This document shows positions 44,901 through 55,100 of a stretch of DNA of 64,000 bases, piece by piece. The position numbers and the translations under genes were made by a program. Below the pieces are notes generated by a model. The model made no database searches. It was not told the DNA's origin and worked only from the letters and a program-made list of their open reading frames with translations. The DNA lies in contig NC_080043.1 in the NCBI RefSeq assembly GCF_012489685.1, positions 28,552,743-28,616,742 on the forward strand. The letters run 5' to 3'. Source of the DNA: Lotus japonicus (lineage: Eukaryota; Streptophyta; Magnoliopsida; Fabales; Fabaceae). The stretch's first letter is position 1. Every line of letters starts with the position of its first letter.

Positions 44901-47900
44901 CTGAAGCTATTTCTAGGGTCAAAGCTGAGGTGGACAAGCTCTCAGATAGGGTGAGAATATTTCGAAATATAACTACTATACTAAATGTAGAAATATTAAA
45001 CTGGAGAATGATCAATGTATTATATTAATATGTTAGGTGACTGCCTTGGAAGGGGCTATCAATGCGGGTAACGAGGCTTCTGAAAAAGAATTTCTTGAGT
45101 TGTCAGAGTTGCTTATGAGTCAATTGTTGAAACTGGATGGCATTGAGGCTGAAGGTGAAGCAAGGTTGCAGAGGAAAGCTGAGGTAGCGTTTATGACATT
45201 AAAGTTGCTAAGTTAGAATGTTAATTAATTGCGTATTATTGTTTTTTTATACAGTCATGAACCAACCATCCTAAAAGACTAAGCTATTGAGTGAAAATAC
45301 ATTAATAGTTTTACATTATATTTCTAATATGTCTTCTCACGGAAGAGCCCTTTTAGCTTGAAATATGAATATTGCACAAGCCCACTTACTGTGTACTAAA
45401 ATTCAATGTCCTCGTATTTGAAGAATGAGAGTGGTAAGGATCTAATTTTATATCTCTTGGTCATAGATGTTTTGGTACCATTTCTTAATCAAATTACTCC
45501 AACAGCTTAAGCTCTTGGGTACACATGAATGATTTTATATTATATTGTTAGCAATGTATATTTCTTGCAAAATTTCACATGTTGGTTAGTTATGGCTAAT
45601 ATCTTATCTCTATTCTATTATAAATTATAAAGCAATGCATTGATTTATATAACGAGGTTTTGACCAAGATGCATTGCACTTCAAGGTATCCCTTGAGATC
45701 AATGTTAATTGAAAAAAAAATTATTGATGAAAAATTTGAGAAAAAGGATGGGGCTGAATCAAGTCTTTTCCCATATTGAGCCTTTTACAAAATATGCTAA
45801 TAGCGCAACCTCTCAGAAATTGGATGAGTGATAACCAATTATCTAATTGATGGCAATGTAATATCTTGAATTTGAGTTAGGCCTTACTCAACCCCAAAAG
45901 TTAGCTCATTAGTTTAGGATTGTTGAACACATTAAAAGTTCTACTTCGGCCATATCTCTAGTCGATGTGAGATCTTAGCACCCCCTCACACCCAGGACTT
46001 TCAGAATGTGGAAATTATAGGACTGATCGTTGATTTCACTGCGAAATCCGTAGGGCCAGGTAGATTTGGATAGCGGTAGGTGGATTTTTTTATAGGCAAA
46101 TGTTAGTTGTTAGTAATGTTAGTAAATTAGTCCTCTTCAGGGTTCGAACCCTGGACTCTTCACCCTCCCAATCCCTTATGTCCCCTAACTCTTACCACTT
46201 GAGCTAACCTTCGGGGGCAATAGCGGTAGGTGGATAGTTATGGATTTAAGATAGGTTTTGATACCATTTGGACTAGGATCCAACTCAGCCCAAAGAACTA
46301 GGTCTTGAGGTGAAGACTGCACAAACCTTTATAACCTCTACACGCTGGCCAGATCTCTAGTTGATGTCAAATCTCAACTTAGTATCTCTACCTTGGGGAG
46401 AATTTTGCTATTCTCCAATTTTCCTGTTCAGTTCTTTCAAATACATCATCATTTTTCATCTTCTTTGTTTGGGTTAACAATTTGGTCTGACCTGTCGGAT
46501 CTGTTATTGAAGGGGAAGAATGGAGAAGTTAGGTAGTTTTTTTAGGTAGACCAGCAATCTAGAAGTCCTCGAGAAGAAGCTGGCCAAGTTTGACAACATT
46601 GAAAAAATTCTTACAAAGAGAAACAAAATCAAAGAAGCTTGCAGTGGAGGACGGGCAGAACCAAAGGCTAAGACGAAGTTAGAACTTCAACCACTGGCAG
46701 AGGACATCATGGCGGAAGTCGAAGGTGGAGATGCAACAGCGATGACTAACCTCTTTCAGAACATGTATATGGGGACATGTCGATGTAAGAATGGGGTGAA
46801 AGCGATTCTTGGGTTAAAGCTCAACTGAGTGCAAGCATGGTTGTATTTTCGTGTCGATTGAAGGGCTATGGCCAGAAAGTTTTGGTTTTAAGTATGGTCA
46901 TCATATTGCCCCCACCAGAACAGCCAGACACCACTAACTGATGAAAAAAGTCAAGAAGCCCAGCCAACCCAACATCGAAGCTGCTGGACATGGGACCCTT
47001 GTGCGATGACCAGGGGGTTGACATACGCACATGCAGTGGACAGATGGAGGTACTCAAAAGATGACTTCTGCTATGCCGGGGAAAGAATCGATGAAGGTAA
47101 GGATGATATTTGTCTCGCAGCTCCAAGGGCACAATGTCACAAATGCATGGATTGGATTACGGCAAGTGGGTCAATTTTCTATCTTAATTGGCCCAGCCCA
47201 AAAAGAACTGATGGAAATTTTGTAATCCCTGTTTTCTTGGTGTCCAAAACAGCATGGTTAACACTACCCTTTGCTCAGGCTTTAGTGACCCTGCACTTGC
47301 TGACTTGGGTATTCATCATGTTTGCTGCGCACAGTGGGATCCTTAAGGAGATGATTTTAATTTCAATTATTATGAAGCTTGCATTTTTATCGGTATGCAA
47401 CCTTCAGGACAATGTTGAATTTGAGAAGCGTAAGAGGAGGGAATTAGCTATGTAAATAAAGGGAAATCAGATTAGAAGGGCATCATTCTATACTATTGTG
47501 AGTTTGAGAATTAAAGGAGAGATCCGTTGTGAAGGGGAAACCCTTGGGGAGAATTATGCTATTCTCCAGTTTTCTTGCTCAGTTATTTCAAACAAAACAT
47601 TGTCATTTTTCATCTTCTTTCTCTGGGTTCATCAATTCATTAAAGGTCGCAAGAAGGATTCTTCCATGTCTAGAGCTGTTACTATACCCTATATGCTAAA
47701 ATGCATAACAGAAATTATAACATAAATCACTTGAGTTTAAATTCAGTTTTTTAACCACACCCATTATACACAATCAAGTTCATTCAAAACAATGTTTGGC
47801 AAATACTTACCAAATTCATGTATTTGGCAAATAGTCACCAAGTTCATGTCAGTGGCCCTTGAATGTCAGTGGATTTTAGTTGCTTATTCAAATGATAGTA

Positions 47901-48198
47901 GATTTTACTGTGGAAATGCTTTAAGGAGATTTAAATATTGCATCAGCATTGCAATTATTATTTTTGAATTTTGAACTCAAGCTTTTCCACCCTTTTACAG
48001 GTGCGCCGTGTGCAGAACATAGTAGATGCAATAGACTCCCTAAAGGCTAGAAACTCCAATCCTTTTATCGACAAGGGCAATGCTGTCACAGTCACAACCC
48101 AATGGGAAGCCTTTGACTCTGGAACTGAAAGCTCAAAAGACACATCTACAACATTATCCTCAACAAAAATAACTGAAGATTGGGAGCGGTTTGATTAG
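41916..48198 (+). CDS. BAG4: BAG-family molecular chaperone regulator (BAG4-like)
   Basis: Four exons: 41916-42063, 44694-44950, 45037-45183 and 48001-48198, all GT-AG, giving 249 residues. Residues 28-97 form a ubiquitin-like domain (IKITVSHGPSHHELHLPPQS, then GDIKKLLVHKTGLEPEEQ). Residues about 115-203 form the BAG helical bundle (AEVDKLSDRVTALEGAI, LLKLDGIEAEGEARLQRKAE, VRRVQNIVDAIDSLKARN). The tail ends DWERFD. BAG proteins bind the Hsc70/Hsp70 ATPase domain and act as nucleotide exchange factors in stress and cell-death control; the ubiquitin-like domain may link clients to the proteasome. The UBL-BAG order and the RPGG before the UBL match Arabidopsis BAG1-BAG4. Introns 1 and 3 are 2.6 and 2.8 kb because of inserted repeats. 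The coding frame is intact. Confidence 0.93.
42479..42812 (+). mobile_element. TRIM element in BAG intron 1
   Basis: Direct repeats TTAAGGTC[CT]CACATTGGCT at 42481 and 42711 extend ~100 bases each (AAGGGTAGTGCAA, CTAGCTTTTGGGGT). After the left copy comes GTTATTAGAGCC (degenerate TGGTATCAGAGCC primer site); before the right copy is the purine-rich GGCGTGAGAGGGTGCG. There is no coding sequence. This arrangement is that of a TRIM retrotransposon. Confidence 0.75.
43364..43410 (-). mobile_element. Helitron-like 3' terminus in BAG intron 1
   Basis: Minus strand reads GCGTGCACCGGGATGCACAA followed by CTAG and T. GTGCA...TGCAC forms a short hairpin just before CTAGT, as in Helitron 3' ends. The element would extend to the right; its 5' end was not located. 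Confidence 0.5.
43960..44215. repeat. Dispersed repeat, copy 1 (BAG intron 1)
   Basis: Contains TATCCTAAAAGCTTAAATTG, GGGTGGAGACACATGA, TTATATTATATTTCTAATATG and GACATTGCACAGACC. The same ordered blocks recur at 45245-45560 in intron 3. They are old copies of one non-coding family. Confidence 0.6.
45245..45560. repeat. Dispersed repeat, copy 2 (BAG intron 3)
   Basis: Matches 43960-44215 in block order (CATCCTAAAAGACTAAGCT, ACATTATATTTCTAATATG, TATTGCACAAGCCC) and carries an extra partial repeat of the first block near 45500. Confidence 0.55.
45869..46382 (-). mobile_element. TRIM element in BAG intron 3, host of a nested SINE
   Basis: Related segments at 45869-45980 and about 46270-46382 share GCCCA/CCCCAAA, a T-rich middle and [GC]CCA[GT]ATCTCTAGT.GATGT. 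On minus, the right copy is followed by AAATGGTATCAAAACC (about 46252-46268), a primer site close to TGGTATCAGAGCC. The interior lacks coding sequence. A SINE sits inside (46086-46219). Confidence 0.7.
46086..46219 (-). mobile_element. tRNA-derived SINE with 16-bp TSD
   Basis: On minus the element starts GCCCCCGAAGGTTAGCTCAA and contains an A box (TAGCTCAAGTGGTAAGAG) and a perfect B box region (GGGTTCGAACCC), and ends in an A-rich tail (ATAAAAAA). The duplicated target ATAGCGGTAGGTGGAT flanks it exactly at 46070-46085 and 46220-46235. About 134 bp, short but complete. Confidence 0.92.
46391..47633. mobile_element. Possible small LTR-type remnant in BAG intron 3
   Basis: Direct repeats CCTTGGGGAGAATT.TGCTATTCTCCA...TCTTCTTT.T.TGGGTT at 46391-46477 and 47542-47633 bracket about 1.06 kb. 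The interior has short broken frames (for example a Lys/Glu-rich stretch at about 46560-46760) without a recognised domain. It could be a non-autonomous retroelement whose LTRs extend further but are diverged. Confidence 0.4.
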
Positions 48199-49126
48199 CT
48201 CAGAAACAGCTTCGGATTATTAATTTTAAAAGCTTTGTACAGCACCTTATTGGGCCTTCATCGTTTGTTCAGGATTCAAATTTCTTAAGTTTGCTTTAGA
48301 GGCCTCGGTGCAACGATTAGGTTTTTTCCTTGTGTTATGGTGGTCAGAAGGTGGTGATGTTCTCTCCGTTCGAAGGTAAGGTTGCATACTTAGAACAAAC
48401 GAAAAAATGGTAAGGTTGCTTTCGGTTAATTCTCCTCGCGCACTTGGTTTTTGAGAAATACGCAAACCAAATTATATTCTTTTCACTTGAATAATATTGC
48501 TGCATCTTTGTGGTTCATTTGGTTTTGGCTTAGTTGCAATTTTGATCCTCTAATTAGACCGCGTGAATTTGGTCAGTCTCGTTTCTTTCAAGCTAATTAG
48601 GTCCATTTGCTAGGTTCATTTGCTTTTAAAAGTAGGGAGATTTGGTGATTCTTTCAATTTTAATATGTATAAAATTGTTAAATTTTAATCTTGTTTTTAA
48701 ATAATTTAGGGTTTATGATGAATTTAGAGATATAAAATGATTTTGAAAGCTAAAGTTCTAGTAAATTCTTAATAAATTTGAATGATATGAGGTTGGGGCA
48801 TAAAGAGGAAAATGGGGGAATTTTTAAGTTTGAGTGTTGTGATTATATGAAATAATTTTAAAGATTTACCCAATCCCTCTCAAATTTTGAAAATTTTATT
48901 TGCTTAAATGTAATCTAACCTACACCAACAGTATGATAATATGATTGTATTTTGTATTGCACTCGTAATTACTACCTTAGCATGGTTTAATACTTTTTTA
49001 AATATGTGAGATCCTCGATCCTCTAAATATTTATGAACAAATATAAACACACAAGTTTCAGATGATAGTGTTAGGTGACACAAAATGATCCTAATCCGTT
49101 AGCATTATAAACTGTCTTTACATGAC
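48199..49126. other. Convergent intergenic region (BAG / AMT)
   Basis: The 3' UTRs of BAG (plus) and AMT (minus) face each other across 930 bases of AT-rich DNA. No other gene or element is seen. Confidence 0.5.
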
Positions 49127-52100
49127 TCATAAATTTACGGTTACACCCCTTGCTCCAACACTATAGGCCGATGCTAGAGTTTCATCCACTATTGTGGATC
49201 CATGCTTGGTTGGATCATATTTTTCTCCATCACCCCACAGGGCATAAGCTTCCTCACCATGAACGGCGTCATCACCAATCTCGAGCTGGTAGTCCGGCAT
49301 CCTCAAGGGAATGAACAATTGAATGGCAAGAAGAATGAGAGTGGTGGAAACCAAGTTCCATCCAATGACGAAGAGTGCTGCCACCAATTGCTTCAAGAAC
49401 TGTGCACCGCCGGTGCCACCGTAGAAGGCGCCCCTTGAGTTACTCACCGGCAATACGAGCCTGCAAAGTTCTGGTTCTGCTAACAGACCTGTGAGGAGGC
49501 CACCCAAAAGCCCAGCCACAGCATGTGTGTGAAACACTCCAAGTGTATCATCTACCTGCGTAAATTAAATTCACATGACATTTTTATTTTGAAATTCACA
49601 TGACATGGATCAGGGATATATGACTATGATAATAGTGTTAGACAAAAAATGCCATCAAACCAAGATTGCAATACAAGTGGATGTGAACTCTTCAAGTACG
49701 TAAAGATAATGTTGGAAGATTTTTTATTCACGAGAGGGAAAATGCTAAATAGCTTACGAATGCTAAATTGTTGTTTTTTGCCATAACTTTGTATATCTTC
49801 TTTCATATATTTTTTGTTCAAAGTCTTCTTTCATATTTCAACTCACCCCTTTGTATTCGTCAACCCATGTGATTGATTAAGAAAGCCCACCAGTCTTTTT
49901 TTCCTTTCACACCAAGAACGATCTATTAAAAAATTATACAATTAATAGACAGAAGTACAGAACCTATTTTAGACTAGATCTCTAAAATTCTAAGAGCAAC
50001 TCCAACCCACAATTTCTTATCTGGTTTCTTAACACACTATTCAGCACTATTCAGCACTATTCCTGTGGGCCCGTACTGCCACATCAGACTTAAGAAACTC
50101 CTAAGAAATTGAACCAGATTTTGCTCCAACCCATGGTTTCTTAAATTACTATTTGAAGGGTCCCACCCGTGTCCCACCATACAACATAAATTAATAATAT
50201 TTATTTTCACTCAATTTAGATTTAAAATTTAATACTAAATCAATACTTCAACTTAAAAATAATTTAATTAAAATTAATACGAATTTAATTTAAATTTAAT
50301 TTTACTTAATATTTAAAACAATTAAATTTAAATATCGGCATGCTAACTTGAAACAAAAATAAAAAAGTACATTGTGTTATTTCTAGCAAAAACAATTTTA
50401 TTGAATGATAGAAATAAAGACGAAAGAAAATACATGACAATGAAAAATAAGCAACAATACATTTGAAATGAAATACATAATAACACTTGAAGGTTAATTT
50501 TCATTATTCTCGTTTTCGGGAAGCTGCCAAATATGCTCCACCAAGTCTGCTTGAAGCTGGTGATGAATTGACCTATCAATTTGATGTGCTCTTCTTTCCA
50601 AGATATTTCTAAAAGCGGGAATAGGACCACTTACTACTTCAGCATCCAATATGTCATTATTGACCTGATCATAAACAAAATTACCTCGGTACGTGTTGCG
50701 CTCATCTTCAACAATCATGTTGTGCAATATGATGCAAGCATACATTATTGACTTCATCTCATTCGGATGCCAAAAGCGTGATGGACCACGAACTATTGCA
50801 AACCGAGATTGGAGAACGCCGAATGCACGTTCAACGTCCTTTCTTGCTCCTTCTTGTCTTTTCGCAAATTTTTGCCTTTTTTCTCCTTGCGGCATTGGGA
50901 TGGTCTTCACAAATGTAGCCCACGGGGGATAGATACCGTCTGCTAGATAGTATCCCATGTTATACATTGTTCCATTCACGCTAAAGTTCACCATGGGAGC
51001 ATTTCCACTCAAAACCTCATTAAAAACCGGAGATTGATTTAGCACATTAATGTCATTGTTAGAACCTGCAATGCCAAAAAATGCATGCCAAATCCACAAG
51101 TCTTGTGATGCCACTGCTTCAAGCATGATTGTGGGCTTTCCATGATCACCTCGGGTGAATTGACCTTTCCACGCAACTGGACAATTCTTCCATTCCCAAT
51201 GCATACAATCAATAGAACCCAACATACCTGGAAATCCACGAGACTCGCCCCATTGAAGTAAGCGGGTAATGTCTTCCTGGTTCGGGCGCCTCAAGTATGT
51301 TCCACCAAATACTGCACACACACCTTCCACAAAATTCTTTAAGCACTCAATTGCAGTACTTTCACCAATTCGAACGTACTCGTCAACACTGTCAGCAGGT
51401 GATCCGTACGCCAACATACGAATAGCGGCGGTGCACTTTTGTAATGGTGACAGGCCTTGTCTTCCAACTGCATCGACAGACATTAAAAAGTACGGGTCAT
51501 GAGACCCAAGGGCCCCTACAATTCTGAGGAACACATGCTTTCGCATTCGAAACCTTCGTCGGAAAAGCTCTTCCGTGTACACAGGATTTTCAGAGAAGTA
51601 GTCATTCCACAACCGCTCGTTCCCAGCTTCACGATCTCTCTCTATCACCTTTCTTGTTCGCTTGGGCCTAACGGTGTTGGCACGTCGTTGATAAAACTCC
51701 ATCTCCTCCTGCATCATATCTTCTATAGTCGTGTCATTGATAAGTTCGTCAATGACAACGTCGTAAATGTCCAAGTCGGCCATATTGTTTGGATCCATTC
51801 TATGACACAATGAGAAACTATCAGTGTAATTGGATAGGAGGAAGAAAATATGAGAGGACAAAACAACTCTTGAATGTTGAGATGAATGAAATATGACATG
51901 TATAAATAAGAGAAACAACAACGGCTATATTCTCCAACGGCTATATTCCACAACGGCTATATTCCCCAACGGCTATATTCCCCAACGACTATATTCCCCA
52001 ACGGCTATATTCTCCAACGGCTATATTCCACAACGGCTATATTCCCCAACGGCTATATTCCCCAACGGCTATATAGAACACATAAGTAGAAACGCAGTAC

Positions 52101-55100
52101 ACATTAAGAAAAATTCGAATACTGAAATTACAACATTAATGCAGAATACATAAGTAGAAATGCTAAAATTACAACACTGATGCAATACACATAAGTAGAA
52201 ATGCTAAAATTACAACACTAATGCATAATCAATAAGTAGAAATGCTAAAATCACAACATTGGCACACGCTAAGAAAGACAACAACAAGAATTAAGACATT
52301 CCTAGTTCTTTCATGGCGAATTCAACTAGGCGCTGATGCGTTGCTAACTGCACCTCGTTCATTTCAGATGTGTCCTCCATAAGGATATCTTTGTATTCCT
52401 TCAATAACCGCGCCTTTTGAAGTTTGTTTTTTTCCTTTCTCACCTCCAGTTCTTCAGTCTTGAGCTTCTCAAAACTCGCAAGGAATCCCAGTTTAGCTTT
52501 CCCGATGGCTATCATCTCGGAGTTAGGAACATAATCGAGATCACTTGAAGCTGTGTCTCCTACTTTGGCCTTCCTTTTCTGGTTCTTTTTTCCCAACGGG
52601 CGGGTTGCTGGTTGTGTGGCCTCATATTCGTCGCCCTCGATTGATGCACTCCGGTCAGACGATGTTGCATACACCCCATCTACTGACTTCTTCTGCCTCG
52701 TTGAACTGGTTGTCATAAATGTTCCCTTCCACTTTGGTTCATCCTTCACCAACCGCCATTCATTCTCATGTTTGAAATCTTTACCCGTATCTACATGATA
52801 TAATTGATGCGCCGTAGCCATGATGTCCTTATCTGAGTGTCCACTTTTCCAATGATTGACGGCTTTAGTGTGGCAACCAACAAATTTTTGAAGATTAGCA
52901 TTCAATTTATTAAAATGAGATTTCAGGGATAACCATGTCCTCGAAGGAGAGGCATCGTCGCGGTACTCCTCATATTGGGCTCGAATCTTATTCCAGAACA
53001 AATCTGACTTTTGCTCATTTCCCACGACCCGATCGGTAGAAACGTTGAGCCATGACTGAAGAAGAAGTATATTATCTTTACCACTCCATTTGGTGCGTTT
53101 ATTTCCGGATTCTTCAAGATCAATATCATCTAGACCCCGTTGAGTAGAAAATTCAGGCTCCTCGGGCATAGCCTCACATTGTGTACTTGAGACTTTTGAA
53201 CTACTGCTGCTACCAGTAGGAGGTGCTTGGTATTGTGGTGGATACATGCAATATTGTGGATTGTTTGGATAAGACATTTGTGATGGATATGATCCCATTT
53301 GACCCTGAGGTTGGTTTTGATGGTAGAACGATTGTGGAAACATTTGATACGAAGGATTTTGAACATTACCACCGGTGTGAGGAGGTTGGTTTTGAGGGTG
53401 ACACATCTGCGGATGTTGGCTTTGTGGTTGATACATTTGCGGATGTGGGTTTTGTTGTTGGAACATCGGCATAGGTTGGCTTTGCGGGCGAATCACCTGC
53501 GAATGTTGGTTTTGTTGTTGGAACACCATCATAGGTTGGCTTTGCAGGTGAATCATCTGCGGAGGTTGGTTTTGTGGCGGAAACATAGGCGAAGGTTGCA
53601 AACCTTCACTTGTAGGAGGTGTTTCATTGTCGAGCAGTGGATAATATTGCTCATAAGGATTAGACATTGTGAGAAATTTGAGAATTTTTGGACAAGAGAG
53701 AAATTGTGGGAGTAAATGTTGGTGTTTCAAATGGTCTACTGCACTATATATAAGGTAAAGAATCTGAGAATTGAAAAAACGGTCGGAGAATTGAAAAAAC
53801 GGTCAGAAAACGGGCAGAAAAACCGGTCAAACCGGTCAATTTAAAAAAATTCAAAAAAAAAAAAGCCCAAACGGGCAGAAAACCGGCACCAGCCGGTGGG
53901 ATGACCGGCTCAGCCGGTCACCCACTATATAATCTACTTTTCCTCCCTCACTCTCCATTCTAACCCTAGCCGCTCCTCTCTTCTTCCTCTCTTCTCTCAC
54001 GCAGCTTCTTCTTCAACCTCTCTTCTCCTTCGTCCTCTTCTTCTGCAACCTCACCAACCGATCACCAAACATCACCAACCGATCACCTGCGTCCTCTTCT
54101 CCTTCGTCCTCTTCTTCTCCTTCGTCCTCTTCTCCTTCGTCCTCTTCTTCTTCCTCACCAAACCCTCCTCACCGCCACCTCACGGCCTCCTCACCCTCAC
54201 CACCGCCACCTCACGGCCTCCTCACCCTCACCACCCTCCTCACCGCCACCTAACACCCACAACCTCAAACAAAACCCACCTCTCTGCCACCAAACACCCA
54301 CAACCACAACCAAAACCACCTCACCGCCACTGACCCGCCACCAAACAACCTTCACCGCCACCAAAACCGCCTCCTCACCGCAACCAAAACACACCCCAGC
54401 CGCCACCAAAGCTTCAATCTCGACCCAAATCGCCCCTCAAGCACTGGATCGGAGACATGCAAGCCTTCCTCAAGGGCCACCCTCTGCCACCGCCACCAGA
54501 TCAGAGAAAAACAACCGGATCAAGCAAAAATTTATTGTAATTTTTTTCTGTAATTTTTTTCCTTACACCCTTCAGCTTCTGTAATTTTTTTTTTCCATTT
54601 TTCTTTGTAAAAATTTATTTTTCTGAAGCTTTGTAATTATTGTTTGAATAAAATTGTAGTAGTTCATACAATCTGTTAACCCTGTTTCTTCCCTCTGTAA
54701 TCTGTTGGAACTGAATGTGAGAGAAAGTATAGTATTTTATTTAAGAAACTGATAAAGCAGAGTTGCTTCTGCAAGCAACTCTGCCCACTTTTTCTTAGCT
54801 AAGAAACCGGATGGAACCCTGCTCCAATGGGTAAGAAACTGGCCCTTGGTTTCTTAGCACCTCCAACCTGGTTAAGAAACCAGCGTTGGAGTTGCTCTAA
54901 GACTATGTTTGGTTAATTGTTTACATTATCAGTGCAAATGAATGTCACGCGTACTTTAAAATAAAATGTGAATGAAATTCATGTTATAAATTGAGTTGAA
55001 AGTATAATGACATTGCATTCAACCAATAAATCACAACTTCAGACACAAAACCTACTACCATAAGGGAATAAATTCATTTTCACCTAACTTTACCTTGTAG

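Larger units (their letters stand above)
49994..54897 (-). mobile_element. Complete PIF/Harbinger transposon (4904 bp)
   Basis: The left end GAGCAACTCCAACCC (49994) and the inverted right end GAGCAACTCCAACGC (54897) form TIRs identical over the first 13 bases. TAA target duplications lie at 49991-49993 and 54898-54900, typical of PIF/Harbinger (TWA). The two genes required by the superfamily, DDE transposase and Myb/SANT-like ORF1, are both full length and on the minus strand. Subterminal GGTTTCTTA motifs recur at both ends. It lies in intron 3 of the ammonium transporter, same strand as the host gene. Confidence 0.95.

Noticed and set aside
44557..45015. 152-codon minus-strand ORF
   Set aside because: It is the antisense shadow of BAG exon 2.
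46135..46219. tRNA gene on the minus strand
   Set aside because: A and B boxes are present, but the cloverleaf stems do not close, the flanks are a 16-bp TSD, and there is an A-rich tail. It is a SINE.
47006..47455. 149-codon plus-strand ORF in BAG intron 3 as a nested host gene
   Set aside because: No recognised domain and no sign of conservation; it lies between direct repeats of a probable retroelement remnant.
51919..52074. CRISPR-like array
   Set aside because: The 16-bp units are contiguous with no unique spacers, and the context is a plant DNA transposon.
52291..53667. Glutathione S-transferase T3-like enzyme
   Set aside because: Related plant proteins carry this label, but the sequence shows a Myb/SANT-like domain and coiled coil with no GST thioredoxin fold or active site.
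54197..54409. Val/Gly/Trp-rich minus-strand ORF
   Set aside because: It is the reverse of a CTCACCGCCACC repeat inside the PIF element.
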